A stretch of 64,000 nt of DNA from contig NZ_CP064952.1 in assembly GCF_011038885.2 (NCBI RefSeq), positions 496,001 to 560,000 on the forward strand, in the 5' to 3' direction. Shown here piece by piece: positions 30,044 through 39,342 of this stretch (position 1 is its first letter; each line of letters begins with the position of its first letter). This stretch comes from Schaalia sp. ZJ405. Its GTDB lineage: Bacteria; Actinomycetota; Actinomycetes; Actinomycetales; Actinomycetaceae. A program made the position numbers and the translations under genes. Under the pieces are notes generated by a model. The model searched no databases. It saw only the letters and a list, made by a program, of their open reading frames with translations, and was not told where the DNA came from.

Positions 30044-31015
30044 ATGACCGGTTTGGTGGCTAGGGGAGAGAAGAGCCTCGTCCTCGTTTCCGGTAGAGCA
30101 CACCTCGACTTGGCGAATCGGGTGGGTGAAGAAATCGGCTGCGGTGTCTCACCCGTCACCGCCTACGACTTCGCTTCCGGTGAGATCTACGTTCGTTTCA
30201 ACGAATCGGTCCGAGGGGCCGATGTCTTCGTTCTTCAATCCCACACCGGCGACATCAACAAGTGGCTGATGGAACAGCTCATCATGATTGACGCCGCAAA
30301 GCGTGCCTCCGCTAAGCGCATCACCGCTGTGGCTCCTTTCTATCCCTACTCTCGCCAGGACAAGAAACACCAGGGACGTGAACCGATTAGCGCCCGCCTG
30401 ATTTCTGATCTGTATAAGACTGCCGGCGCCGATCGCGTGATGAGCGTGGATCTTCATGCCTCGCAGGAACAGGGGTTCTTCGATGGGCCGGTGGATCACC
30501 TCTTCGCCATGCCCGTCCTCGTTGACTATGCGCGCTCGCGTGTTGATCTGTCGAACACCGTCATGGTGTCTCCGGATGCTGGTCGAATCCGCGTTGCGGA
30601 GAAGTGGTCATCGAAGCTCGGTGGCTGTCCACTGGCCTTTGTCCACAAGACTCGCGACACCACGCGACCGAATGTTGCCGTGGCCAATCGCGTTGTCGGC
30701 GAGGTCGCCGGGAAACACTGCATCCTTGTTGACGACATGATCGATACCGCGGGGACAATTACCGAGGCCGTGAAGGTCCTCCACGACGCGGGAGCAGACA
30801 AAGTGATCATCGCGGCAACGCATGGCATCCTGTCCGATCCTGCAGCGAGGCGACTGTCGGAATGCGGTGCATCCGAGGTCATCGTCACCGATACCCTTCC
30901 GATTCCCGCCGAGAAGCGCTTCCCACAGCTGACGGTACTGTCGATTGCGCCGCTCCTGGCCCGAGCCATTCGCGAGGTCTTCGAAGACGGATCGGTCACA
31001 TCACTCTTCGACTAA
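30044..31015 (+). CDS. prs: Ribose-phosphate pyrophosphokinase
   Basis: A 323-aa class I PRPP synthase that transfers pyrophosphate from ATP to ribose-5-phosphate, feeding purine, pyrimidine, histidine and tryptophan synthesis. It shows the ATP-binding PFYPYSRQDKK, the metal-binding VDLHASQEQGFFD, and the PRPP loop VDDMIDTAGTI. ATG 30044 is used because GGGAAGGA precedes it; a longer frame upstream overlaps glmU by 79 bp. The glmU-prs pairing is conserved in actinobacteria and the two are probably co-transcribed. The ribosomal protein L25 gene follows after 188 bp. Confidence 0.95.
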   Translation: MTGLVARGEKSLVLVSGRAHLDLANRVGEEIGCGVSPVTAYDFASGEIYVRFNESVRGADVFVLQSHTGDINKWLMEQLIMIDAAKRASAKRITAVAPFYPYSRQDKKHQGREPISARLISDLYKTAGADRVMSVDLHASQEQGFFDGPVDHLFAMPVLVDYARSRVDLSNTVMVSPDAGRIRVAEKWSSKLGGCPLAFVHKTRDTTRPNVAVANRVVGEVAGKHCILVDDMIDTAGTITEAVKVLHDAGADKVIIAATHGILSDPAARRLSECGASEVIVTDTLPIPAEKRFPQLTVLSIAPLLARAIREVFEDGSVTSLFD

Positions 31016-31044
31016 TTGGCTTGTCTGTCCCGTCCGGGTACACT
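31016..31044 (+). promoter_or_regulatory. Candidate sigma-70 promoter for rplY
   Basis: TTGGCT (31016-31021) and TACACT (31039-31044) are separated by 17 bases and lie 160 bp before the rplY start. Spacing is ideal and both hexamers are near consensus. Direct evidence of transcription is lacking. Confidence 0.45.
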
Positions 31045-31203
31045 GAACGAGTTGCTCCGGCGAGGGCTGTGGCACCAGCGGATAGCTTCGGCTATTCCGG
31101 CTGCGCGATGGCCGTTATCGACAGAGCCTTTCGGGATCTCGTGGGTCCTCGGGTTCATCGACGCGTCGGCGCGTTGAATGACAGAACTCTTTGAGGAGAA
31201 ACC

Positions 31204-31818
31204 ATGAGCGATACCCCCGTTCTGAATGCGTCCGTTCGCACCGAGTTTGGCAAGGGTGCTGCCCGTCGCGCCCGTCGTGCGAACCTTGTTCCCGGCGTGA
31301 TCTACGGCCACGGTGAAGACACGATCCACGTTGACGTTCCCGGGCATGACCTGTTCCTGCTGGTTCGTGGCAACACGAACGCGCTTGTTGAGCTCAAGTT
31401 TGATGGCAAGAGCCAGCTCGCCCTCGTTAAGGATGTGCAGCGCCACCCGGTGTCGCGTGTTCTTCTGCACGCTGACTTCCTCGCGGTGAAGGCCGGCGAG
31501 AAGGTTGACGTTGAGGTTCCGATCGTGATCACGGGCGAGTCTGCTCCTGGAACTCAGCACAATGTTGAGGAATTCAACATCCTCGTGAAGGCTCCCGCCA
31601 CGGCGATCCCCGATTCCATTGAGGTTGACATTACCGGTCTTGAGGCCGGCACGGTTCTGCGCGTCGCTGACCTGGCGATTCCCGCGAACATCGAGATTGA
31701 GGTTGACCCCGAGCAGGACATCGTCTCCATCCAGGAGATCGCCGCTCTTGACGAGGGCGATTCCGAAGCCGGCGAGGCTGCGGAAGGCGAAGCCGGAGAA
31801 GCTCCTGCCGCCGAGTGA
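31204..31818 (+). CDS. rplY: 50S ribosomal protein L25/general stress protein Ctc
   Basis: A 204-aa two-domain L25. The N-terminal 5S rRNA-binding domain has GKGAARRARRANLVPGVIYG, and the C-terminal TL5/CTC domain (about residues 100-185) ends in an acidic tail of Glu, Gly and Ala. It stabilises the central protuberance of the 50S subunit and is a stress protein in some Gram-positives. GGAGAAACC precedes the ATG. It lies downstream of prs as in many actinobacteria, usually followed by pth, which is absent here. Confidence 0.95.
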   Translation: MSDTPVLNASVRTEFGKGAARRARRANLVPGVIYGHGEDTIHVDVPGHDLFLLVRGNTNALVELKFDGKSQLALVKDVQRHPVSRVLLHADFLAVKAGEKVDVEVPIVITGESAPGTQHNVEEFNILVKAPATAIPDSIEVDITGLEAGTVLRVADLAIPANIEIEVDPEQDIVSIQEIAALDEGDSEAGEAAEGEAGEAPAAE

Positions 31819-32060
31819 TTCTTCCTCATCAGCGAGGACGGGCGGGGCTGCGCGTGAAAATGCGTGGCCTCGCCTTTGGCGTTCTCATTGCGCGTCTGCG
31901 GCGGTGCGCGGCGCATTTCCACGGTGACGCGAGGTCAGTCGCGGCGCCCGTCTTGATGGCCTGTGCATGTGGCGTAGGTCGACTGTGATCGATCTGTCGG
32001 TTTTTCCGTACGTGTGCCTGCTAGCGTGGGTGCCATGACAGATTGAACGAAAGGTTACAT

Positions 32061-33335
32061 GTGATTCACTCTGTACGTGTCATGCGTTTGTCCTCCGCCG
32101 CCCTCGCCCTGTGTGTTGCGGGTGGTCTTGCGGCGTGCTCGCCCTCGACGGGAGACTCAGCCGTTGCCCAAGAATCGACGGTCTGCGTAGCCGTGCCCTC
32201 GGGTGAGGAAACATCGGCGTTGGTCGCAGCTCTTGAAAGGGCTGCGGTGGATTCGGGTGCGAAGTTCTCCAGTGTCTCGGGTGAGGGTGTTGTGGACTCG
32301 CTCGTGACCAAGGGCTGCACTCTGGTTGTCGCGGATTCCGTGTTTGCTGAGAGTGTGTCCGCGGCGGCGCGCGAGAATACCTCGGTGAACTTTGCCCTGT
32401 TAGGCGGTCATTTCATTGACGAGGACGGGGCTGAGGAAACTCCGGCGAATGGCACCATCATCGATATTCGTCTTGGAGAAGCCGCCTACCTTGCGGGCTA
32501 CGCCTCGGCTGGGATGACGACAACGGGCAACCTGGCGACTGTTGGTTCGTCAGATAGCGTGATGGCGCGCGCAGCGATGGATGGTTTCGCCCAGGGTGTC
32601 GATGCGTACAACGTTGCGTTTGGCACGTCGATTTCTGTTGAGAATTGGAATTTCGCTACGCGAACAGGTTCCATCGTTGAATCGGCAGAGGCTGCGTCAG
32701 AAATAGTGAAGAAGAACCTGGCCGCAGGTGTGGATATCGTCATGCCCGTTGGTGTTGAAGCCACCAGCGGTGCCGTCGATGCCATCAAGACTGCGAAGAA
32801 CCCTGCGTCGCGACTTGTGTGGACGAACATCCAATCCACCGATCTTGAGTCTTCTCAGCCGCAGTCGGGTGCTCAATTGGAGCCAATGTCAGGCAGTAAC
32901 GCTCAATCTGGGAGTTCTGGCACCGAAGCGCAGACATCGGCTCCTCAGTCGGGCATGTCCGATGCTCAGGGGAACATGGATTCAGCTCAGAGCGGCGGCG
33001 TAGTTGCGGCGGCTCATCAGCTCGAGCCCGAGATTTCTCAGTCTGCGCGTGATGAACTCGGTGTCCCCGTTCTCACGGGCGTGTACGTCGATTACGAAGG
33101 AATATTTGCCGACGTCATCGACGATGCCCTGGCCGGCGCACTGTCAACGAAGCCGTACGTCGCAGCGATGTCTAACGGTCGTGTGACACTGGCAAGTTTC
33201 GGTCCCTTTGCTCAGCTGCGGTCTGAGGAGATGAAGGAGCGTCTCACCGAACTCAGGAGGGCGTTGTTGTCCACCGAGCTGCAAGTGCAAGCCCCCTGGG
33301 AACACGACGAAGGCGTGTCGGCAGGTCATCGTTAG
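32061..33335 (+). CDS. BMP/PnrA-family substrate-binding lipoprotein
   Basis: A 424-aa lipoprotein. The signal peptide ends in the lipobox GGLAAC, so the mature protein is anchored by its cysteine to the outer face of the membrane. The BMP fold is shown by FALLGGHFIDEDG, IRLGEAAYLAGYASAG, TVGSSDSVMARAAMDGF and GVDIVMPVG. BMP proteins usually bind purine nucleosides for ABC import. Two features are odd: a Gln/Ser/Met-rich insert of about 50 residues (near 262-314) interrupts the C-terminal lobe, and no ABC permease genes are adjacent. GTG 32061 is used because GAAAGG lies six bases upstream; a TTG six codons earlier has no site. The ligand is not known. Confidence 0.82.
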   Translation: MIHSVRVMRLSSAALALCVAGGLAACSPSTGDSAVAQESTVCVAVPSGEETSALVAALERAAVDSGAKFSSVSGEGVVDSLVTKGCTLVVADSVFAESVSAAARENTSVNFALLGGHFIDEDGAEETPANGTIIDIRLGEAAYLAGYASAGMTTTGNLATVGSSDSVMARAAMDGFAQGVDAYNVAFGTSISVENWNFATRTGSIVESAEAASEIVKKNLAAGVDIVMPVGVEATSGAVDAIKTAKNPASRLVWTNIQSTDLESSQPQSGAQLEPMSGSNAQSGSSGTEAQTSAPQSGMSDAQGNMDSAQSGGVVAAAHQLEPEISQSARDELGVPVLTGVYVDYEGIFADVIDDALAGALSTKPYVAAMSNGRVTLASFGPFAQLRSEEMKERLTELRRALLSTELQVQAPWEHDEGVSAGHR

Positions 33336-33434
33336 GAACATCGGGGGAGTGGTTCAGGGCTTTGAGCATGACACTGCTCAAAGCCACTAGCATGGTGCGA
33401 AGCAAGCGCCCCGTCGACGCCACGAGAGGAATAC

Positions 33435-34184
33435 ATGTCCACTCAATCATCTTCACCTTCGTCAACACCACGCTCAACCTATCAGCGTGGTCCTGTGATC
33501 CTGCGCGGACGTGAAATTCCACAAGAAACAACCGACGCTAACCTCCTGCGTCCACAGCAGTCCTCGGACTGGCTCCACGAGGATCCGTGGCGAGTACTGA
33601 GAATCCTTTCGGAATTCGTTGAAGGATTTGGGGCGCTCGCTGAACTTGGTCCCGCGATCTCCGTCTTCGGTTCCGCCCGCACACCCCAGGACGCTTCCGA
33701 ATGGCAGATGGCTCACGCAATCGGTGGAGAACTAGCCAAGCGCGGATACGCGGTGGTCACGGGCGGAGGACCCGGCGCAATGGCTGCGGCAAACAAAGGT
33801 GCCTGGGATGCGGGTGGAACTTCTGTTGGCCTGGGGATTGAGCTTCCCCATGAGCAATCACTCAACGAATGGGTGAACGTCGGAATTAACTTCCGGTATT
33901 TCTTCGCCCGTAAAACGATGTTCGTCAAATACTCATCCGGTTTCATCGTGATGCCGGGTGGTTTCGGAACGATGGATGAACTCTTCGAAGCGCTGACCCT
34001 GGTTCAGACACAGAAGATCGGATCTTTCCCCATCGTCCTCGTGGGCACCTCGTATTGGAGCGGACTCATTGAGTGGATCCGAGACCAGATGCTTGGGCAC
34101 GCAAACATTTCCGCACCGGACATCGACCTCATCCACGTGGTTGACGACCCCGTCGAAGCAGTGGACCTTGTTGTCAATGCCTAG
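33435..34184 (+). CDS. LOG-family protein (TIGR00730)
   Basis: A 249-aa Rossmann-fold protein of the lysine decarboxylase-like LOG family. VTGGGPGAMAAANKGA and the signature MPGGFGTMDELFEALTLVQ are both intact. Members with this signature are cytokinin-activating phosphoribohydrolases or general nucleoside-5'-monophosphate phosphoribohydrolases. The N-terminal 50 residues are an extension before the core, common in actinobacterial homologues next to dapE or DUF3117 genes. Here a DUF3117 gene follows after 137 bp. In bacteria the physiological substrate remains uncertain. Confidence 0.9.
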   Translation: MSTQSSSPSSTPRSTYQRGPVILRGREIPQETTDANLLRPQQSSDWLHEDPWRVLRILSEFVEGFGALAELGPAISVFGSARTPQDASEWQMAHAIGGELAKRGYAVVTGGGPGAMAAANKGAWDAGGTSVGLGIELPHEQSLNEWVNVGINFRYFFARKTMFVKYSSGFIVMPGGFGTMDELFEALTLVQTQKIGSFPIVLVGTSYWSGLIEWIRDQMLGHANISAPDIDLIHVVDDPVEAVDLVVNA

Positions 34185-34321
34185 GTGACGTCCGTAGCCT
34201 CCGTGAGGGGTGCGTGGAAGTCGTCAACGTTTTCTCGGCCATTTTTGCTATTTCCGGGTAAAATGGGTGTGTCCACAATGGTGCGAATCGCGCCTGCACC
34301 AAGCACAAGAGGAGTGCACAC

Positions 34322-34486
34322 ATGGCAGCAATGAAGCCGAGGACCGGTGATGGTCCTCTCGAGGCGACAAAGGAAGGGCGCGGAATCGTCATGCGCATCC
34401 CAAGCGAGGGCGGCGGCCGTCTGGTCATCGAACTCAACCCGGATGAAGCCAAAGACCTTGCCGAAGCCCTCAGCTCGGCAGTCTGA
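34322..34486 (+). CDS. DUF3117 small actinobacterial protein
   Basis: A 54-aa protein beginning MAAMKPRTGDGPLE and continuing KEGRGIVMRIP, GGGRLVIELNPDEA. This is the highly conserved DUF3117 family, nearly universal in actinobacteria and of unknown function. GAGGAG lies before the ATG. It follows the LOG gene, a common arrangement, and is closed by a perfect 19-bp hairpin. Confidence 0.93.
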   Translation: MAAMKPRTGDGPLEATKEGRGIVMRIPSEGGGRLVIELNPDEAKDLAEALSSAV

Positions 34487-34504
34487 GCATTCGTTAATCA
34501 ACAA

Positions 34505-34544
34505 CGCGTGAACCCTCGAATCACCTGATTCGAGGGTTCACGCG
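34505..34544. terminator. Perfect 19-bp hairpin, bidirectional terminator
   Basis: CGCGTGAACCCTCGAATCA is followed by CC and its exact complement. It lies 18 bp after the DUF3117 stop and 48 bp before the converging stop of the NAD(P)-binding protein gene, so it can serve both strands. Confidence 0.85.
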
Positions 34545-34592
34545 TCCCTTAAAGCCACGAGTCGATAATCGCTGATTGACAGCGAAGACACG

Positions 34593-35231
34593 CTAGATCA
34601 TGTCAAGAGCCCGATCAATGGGCACATCCCCATCTGCCATCGTGATGACGCGACGGTAGGTGTTCGAGCGCTGAAGAACCCCGGCAAGGACCCGCGCAAC
34701 ATTTCCAATAGAGTTGGGCTGAGAATGGTCAACATGTGTCGTGATCATTCCCGTCGGGTGCTCGTCCTCGACAAGATTCCCGGGCTGAACAATTGTGTAG
34801 GCGAGCTCCGTGTTGTGCATGAGCCACTGGTCGGCAAAGAATTTCGCGATGTTGTAGTTCATGATGCCCGCAAGTGCGGGATCGTCCCACTTTTCTGGCC
34901 TATCGGCGAACACTGATGAAAGAAGGATGAAGCGCTCGATTCCTGCGCGCTCAGATGCCTGCATGAGCTTCACGGCGCCGAAAGCATCTGTGCGGAGAAG
35001 ATCTTTTCCTCGTGAACCCGCGGTGAAATAGACAGCATCAATACCGTCAAGCATCGTGGTCATGTCGTCAAGAGGCCATGAGACATCGAATGTCACGGCT
35101 TCGACATGTGGAGTAACGGCGAGGCTCTCAGGGTGACGTGAAGCGGCAACCACCTCGTGACCCGCTAAATGAAGTTCATGGACAAGCTGGGTTCCGACTC
35201 TGCCGCTTGCGCCCGCAACAAAAACCTTCAT
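34593..35231 (-). CDS. NAD(P)-binding SDR-like protein (YwnB type)
   Basis: A 212-aa atypical short-chain dehydrogenase/reductase. The N-terminal nucleotide motif is VFVAGASGRVGTQLV. FILLSSVFADRP and YNIAKFFADQWL provide Ser and a Y-x-x-x-K-like helix, and the protein ends with the compact C-terminal region seen in YwnB and NmrA-like proteins. Such proteins reduce flavins or quinones, or bind NADPH as redox sensors. ATG 35231 has AAAGGACA upstream; a longer frame adds 29 unlikely residues. It converges on the DUF3117 gene and stands alone. The substrate is not predicted. Confidence 0.85.
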   Translation of the reverse strand: MKVFVAGASGRVGTQLVHELHLAGHEVVAASRHPESLAVTPHVEAVTFDVSWPLDDMTTMLDGIDAVYFTAGSRGKDLLRTDAFGAVKLMQASERAGIERFILLSSVFADRPEKWDDPALAGIMNYNIAKFFADQWLMHNTELAYTIVQPGNLVEDEHPTGMITTHVDHSQPNSIGNVARVLAGVLQRSNTYRRVITMADGDVPIDRALDMI

Positions 35232-35356
35232 CGTTGGTTGTCCTTTCGTCCTCGGCAATGGAACACACCACTGAGAATAGACCGAGGGTGTCACCTGAGG
35301 CGATGGGAGACCATTCACTCCCGAGGAGAGCAGGAGAACCAGGTTTCCCGGCGAGT

Positions 35357-35986
35357 TTAGCGCTTAATGGCCACCGCTATTCCGTCGCTGACAGGCAAGA
35401 GAGCCGTGACAAACTCCTCCGACTCTCGCAGGTAGTGAAGAACTTCGCGAGCGACCACGGTCTGAGCATCCCGGCGAGCAGGATCGGCAACCTGGTCATG
35501 CCACAACGCGTGGACGAAGACAATGACCCCGCCGGGACGCAGAACACGCACCGCATGATCGAGATATTCGGGGGTCTCTTGAATATCGGCATCCAACACC
35601 ATCATGTCGTAGCCGCGAGCAGCCATCCGTGGGAGAACATCCAAAGCCCGTCCAGAAATCAGACGAGTACGCTGCGACGACACTCCCGCAGCGGTGAAAG
35701 CACGGCGCGCATGCTTGTGAAATTCCACGTCCGAGTCGATTGATGTGAGCACTCCGTCGGGAGCCATCCCATCAAGAATCCACAGGCCGGAAACCCCGGC
35801 TCCCGTGCCAACTTCAAGAACAGCACGCGCACCGGATACCGCAGCAATCATGCGCAACGTCGATCCGATGCTGGCACTGACTGGCTGTGCACCAAGTTCG
35901 GTGGCATTGTCCCGAGCTTGGCGCACAGTCGGTGACTCGGTGATGAAATCCTCGGTGTACACCCATGCTTGAGCCATGTCCGACAT
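35357..35986 (-). CDS. Class I SAM-dependent O-methyltransferase
   Basis: A 209-aa methyltransferase of the catechol/caffeoyl-CoA O-methyltransferase-like family (Methyltransf_3). The SAM motif is VLEVGTGAGVSGLWIL, the acidic adenosine-binding residue lies in SIDSD, and metal-binding acids are probable in MMVLDAD. ATG 35986 is preceded by AAAGGCGGG and is preferred to a start 22 codons earlier. Homologues occur widely in actinobacteria, in mycobacteria close to sigE. The acceptor is unknown. Mrp lies upstream on the same strand. Confidence 0.88.
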   Translation of the reverse strand: MSDMAQAWVYTEDFITESPTVRQARDNATELGAQPVSASIGSTLRMIAAVSGARAVLEVGTGAGVSGLWILDGMAPDGVLTSIDSDVEFHKHARRAFTAAGVSSQRTRLISGRALDVLPRMAARGYDMMVLDADIQETPEYLDHAVRVLRPGGVIVFVHALWHDQVADPARRDAQTVVAREVLHYLRESEEFVTALLPVSDGIAVAIKR

Positions 35987-36076
35987 GGTGCCCGCCTTTC
36001 CGCTGCGTTGATGTGTCCTGAGCCGATCCACTTCCCACACTCTATCGTTCAACAGCGAGGATACCTGGTATTGATC

Positions 36077-37207
36077 TCAGTGATGGACGGGAGAGACCCC
36101 CAGAGGCCGCCCTGCCAGGCCACGCTCATAGGTGCCGAGCGCGGATGCCAACTCGTGGAGTGCCTGAGCAGCAGGACCCGAAGCTGAAGCAACAGGACGC
36201 CCTGAATCCCCGCCCTCGCGCAGAGCAATGTCGAGGGGAATCTGACCAAGAAGAGGAACGGAGTAGCCAAGCTGAGCGGTCAGGCGTGCCGACACTGACT
36301 GACCGCCGCCCGCTCCGAAAATCTCCAGACGAGACCCGTCGGGCTGGGTGAGATACGACATGTTCTCCACGACGCCGATGACTTTCTGATTGGTGTCACC
36401 CGCAATTGACCCGGCACGTTCGGCAACTTCGGCGGCGGCAACCTGTGGCGTCGTCACAACAAGGATTTCCGAGGTCGGAAGCAGCTGAGCGATCGAAATA
36501 GCAACGTCACCGGTGCCCGGAGGCATATCGATGAGAAGAACGTCGAGATCCCCCCAGAACACGTCAGCGAGGAACTGTTGAAGGGCCCGGTGAAGCATGG
36601 GGCCACGCCAAATCACGGGCTGACCCTCGGGAACAAACATTCCGATGGACATGACCTTGACGCCCGAAACTCCCACTGGCGGAATAATCATCCCGTCAAT
36701 GACCTGCGGATCGTGATCGACTCCCATCATGCGGGGAATCGAGAACCCGTAGATATCGGCGTCCATGATGCCGACTTTGAGGCCGCTATTTGCCATTGCG
36801 GTTGCAAGATTCGCGGTCATTGATGATTTTCCGACACCGCCCTTACCCGAGGTCACCGCGATCACACGGGTGAGGGAATCTGGTCGTGCAAAGGGAATCT
36901 CCCGCTCAGGACGTCCACCGTTGAGCTTCTCACGCAGAGCTTTCTTCTGCTCATCGTCCATGACTCCCATGTTCACAGTCACTGAGTCAACGCCCTGAAG
37001 TTCTCCAACCCTGGCGGTGACATCCTCACTGATCTGCGTGCGCAGCGGACAGCCGGCAGTCGTCAACAGCACCGTGATCGTGACCTGACCGCCGTCAATG
37101 GTGATGAGGTCCGGGGTGACCATGTTGAGGTCGGTAATCGGACGGTGAATTTCGGGGTCAATGACGCCCGCGAGGGCTTCCATGACCTTTTCGGTGGTAA
37201 CAGACAT
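36077..37207 (-). CDS. mrp: Mrp/NBP35-type iron-sulfur carrier ATPase
   Basis: A 376-aa protein combining an N-terminal DUF59/MIP18-like domain (about 1-95, with the cysteine in TTAGCPLRTQI) and a P-loop ATPase of the Mrp/ApbC family: the deviant Walker A TSGKGGVGKSSM, MDADIYGFSIPRMMG, and LLIDMPPGTGDV. It probably carries and delivers Fe-S clusters to apoproteins. The C-x-x-C cluster motif of some homologues is not obvious. It lies in the minus-strand group with the DUF1003 and MgtE_N/CBS genes, a recurring actinobacterial set. Confidence 0.93.
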   Translation of the reverse strand: MSVTTEKVMEALAGVIDPEIHRPITDLNMVTPDLITIDGGQVTITVLLTTAGCPLRTQISEDVTARVGELQGVDSVTVNMGVMDDEQKKALREKLNGGRPEREIPFARPDSLTRVIAVTSGKGGVGKSSMTANLATAMANSGLKVGIMDADIYGFSIPRMMGVDHDPQVIDGMIIPPVGVSGVKVMSIGMFVPEGQPVIWRGPMLHRALQQFLADVFWGDLDVLLIDMPPGTGDVAISIAQLLPTSEILVVTTPQVAAAEVAERAGSIAGDTNQKVIGVVENMSYLTQPDGSRLEIFGAGGGQSVSARLTAQLGYSVPLLGQIPLDIALREGGDSGRPVASASGPAAQALHELASALGTYERGLAGRPLGVSPVHH

Positions 37208-37321
37208 GCCATCATTCTACGTGTCGGCGTATCCGTGCTTCCAGGTGGAGGTTAGACGCTCAGGCGTCGCGAGGACGTGCGCACATGGGTGCTGGCGAAT
37301 GTTGCGACTGACGCAGGGGTC

Positions 37322-37873
37322 TTAGAAAGTTTGAGGATCCTCATTGACGTGCGGGGAACGACTCAGCGCAGCAGCGTCAGCTTTCTTCTGGTTCGATTCG
37401 ATTTCCTCGCGAAGTTCCTCCAAGACGTCACGCAGCTCCGAACGAACGAAGTCACGCGTGGCAACGTCCTGCAAAGCCAGACGCAAACCGGCGATCTCCC
37501 GCGTGAGATATTCCGTGTCCGTGAGATTGCGTTCAGCGCGTTGGCGGTCCTGCTGAGCTTGAACGCGGTCGCGGTCGTCTTGACGGTTTTGAGCAAGAAG
37601 GATCAGCGGCGCAGAATACGACGCTTGAAGAGACAGCATGAGTGTGAGTGCAGTGAACCCGAGCTGAGCGGAATCAAATTGCCAGGCATCGGGAGCGAGG
37701 GTGTTCCACGCGATCCACGCGATGACGAAAACAGTGAGATAAACAAGGAACTGAGGCGTACCAGAGAACCGAGCAATATTTTCGGCTCCCCGCCCCATCT
37801 TCTCTGACTCAAAGTTAATGCGTGGAAGACGAAACTTACGATCCGCTGGGGTGTCAAGACGATCAGCCATCAA
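37322..37873 (-). CDS. DUF1003 membrane protein
   Basis: A 183-aa protein with two membrane helices (about residues 42-60 and 70-95) and a long charged coiled coil (about 98-170). The family signature N-x-LAPDAWQFD followed by SLQASYSAPLILLAQNRQDDRDR is clear. DUF1003 proteins have no proven function; their constant neighbour is an MgtE-N/CBS protein, which suggests a shared role in divalent-cation balance. Its start overlaps the stop of that gene by 11 bases. Confidence 0.9.
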   Translation of the reverse strand: MMADRLDTPADRKFRLPRINFESEKMGRGAENIARFSGTPQFLVYLTVFVIAWIAWNTLAPDAWQFDSAQLGFTALTLMLSLQASYSAPLILLAQNRQDDRDRVQAQQDRQRAERNLTDTEYLTREIAGLRLALQDVATRDFVRSELRDVLEELREEIESNQKKADAAALSRSPHVNEDPQTF

Positions 37874-39167
37874 TGCTCCTTGCCATCAGTCGGTCGGTTT
37901 CTTCATCATCAAAATCACGCCAGTCCGTTGGGAGTAGCTCATCCAAAACGTCGTCAACGGACACGGCACCGAGGAGATGCCCGTCATCGTCAACAACCGG
38001 CAACGCAGTGAGGTTATACGTCGCCAGAAGTCGAGTGACCGTTGCGACGTGAGCCTGCGGCGGCACAGCCTCAATGTCAGAATCCGTGATCGTTCCCAGC
38101 AGAGTCTGTGGCGGCTCACGCAGGGCGCGCTGAATATGAACCATCCCCAGGTAGGGGCCCGTTGGTGTTTCCTCCGGTGGTCGAACAATGTAGGCGATTG
38201 TTGCCAGTGACGCGGGAATGTCCTCGCGGCGAACCGCCGCAAGCATCTGAGCGATCGTCGCGTTCGGCCCGAGAATCACCGGTTCCGTTGTCATGAGCGA
38301 ACCCGCGGTGGATTCCTCGTAGGTCAGTAGCCGCCGCACGTCCTCTGCCTCGTCCGGCTCCATGAGCGCGAGCAGTGTCTGCGCCTGTGAATCCGGAAGT
38401 TCAGAAATCAAGTCAGCTGCGTCATCGGGTTGCATGACGTCAAGAACATCCGCCGCTCGCGTGGATTCCAAACCCGAAAGAATGGACACGCGGTCGTCCT
38501 CGCCAAGCTCCTCGAGGACGTCGGCGAGGCGAGAATCCTGAAGCTGCTGGGCAACAGCCAACTGACGATCACTGGGCAGAGTGTGGATGAAGTCCGCAAG
38601 GTCTGCCGGACGCATATCCTCCGTGTGCTCAACCAGTGCGGTTGCGGCCTGGTTGGAATCTGTTTTCAGTAGGCCCGTGACGTCACGCGAATTGACCGTG
38701 AGGGTTTCGCCGCGACGAGAAAAGCCGAGAGTGGATTCCTTCTGGCGCTGAACGTGGAGCTTTGAGATCACCCAGTCCTTGGGGCGGCGCCTTTCCATCG
38801 CAACATCGAGGATTTTCACCGACCCAGTTCCGTCGTTGAGAGTGACGATTCGGTCGAAAAGTTCGGCGAGGACGAGGGTCTCGGATGGACGCTGCGTAAA
38901 GGAACGGATGTTGAGCAACCCGGTGGTGATCACCGACCCCGGTTCAATGGACGTCACCCGAGTCATCGGGAGGAACACGCGTTTTCGCGGCCCGACCTCA
39001 ACGACGAAGCCAATGACATTCGCCGAGGTCTTAATGCGGAACGTCACGACAACGTCGTGAACTTTACCGACGCGATCTCCCAGCGGGTCGAAAACGGATG
39101 TTCCGGCGAGTTTGCCGATATATACGCGTTTGCCCGGGGTCCCAAGTTCCATTTCTACAGTGCTCAC
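37863..39167 (-). CDS. MgtE N-terminal/CBS domain protein, no membrane channel
   Basis: A 434-aa soluble protein. A PRC-barrel-like N-terminal part (about 1-170, with DPLGDRVGKVHDVVV) precedes an MgtE_N domain of superhelical repeats (about 190-290, with LGEDDRVSILSGL and MQPDDAADLI) and a pair of CBS domains (about 300-420, with TALPVVDDDGHLLGAVS). Real MgtE transporters add a five-helix channel; it is absent, so this is a regulator or sensor of Mg2+ or nucleotides rather than a transporter. It starts the DUF1003-Mrp cluster and is divergent from the general-stress-type gene. Confidence 0.9.
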   Translation of the reverse strand: MSTVEMELGTPGKRVYIGKLAGTSVFDPLGDRVGKVHDVVVTFRIKTSANVIGFVVEVGPRKRVFLPMTRVTSIEPGSVITTGLLNIRSFTQRPSETLVLAELFDRIVTLNDGTGSVKILDVAMERRRPKDWVISKLHVQRQKESTLGFSRRGETLTVNSRDVTGLLKTDSNQAATALVEHTEDMRPADLADFIHTLPSDRQLAVAQQLQDSRLADVLEELGEDDRVSILSGLESTRAADVLDVMQPDDAADLISELPDSQAQTLLALMEPDEAEDVRRLLTYEESTAGSLMTTEPVILGPNATIAQMLAAVRREDIPASLATIAYIVRPPEETPTGPYLGMVHIQRALREPPQTLLGTITDSDIEAVPPQAHVATVTRLLATYNLTALPVVDDDGHLLGAVSVDDVLDELLPTDWRDFDDEETDRLMARSIDG

Positions 39168-39342
39168 AGGGCCCAGCCTAAGCGCTGGCCATGATGTTCG
39201 GGTGACGAAGTGTGAAGAAACTTTGCCATTCTCACACAGAAAACCTCCAGGGTTTTACGGGACAATAGGTACAGCGCATCGCGATACGCGTCGAACTGCT
39301 CAAACGAACACGGTCGGCCTCGGCCCATCCAGGAGGAATCCA

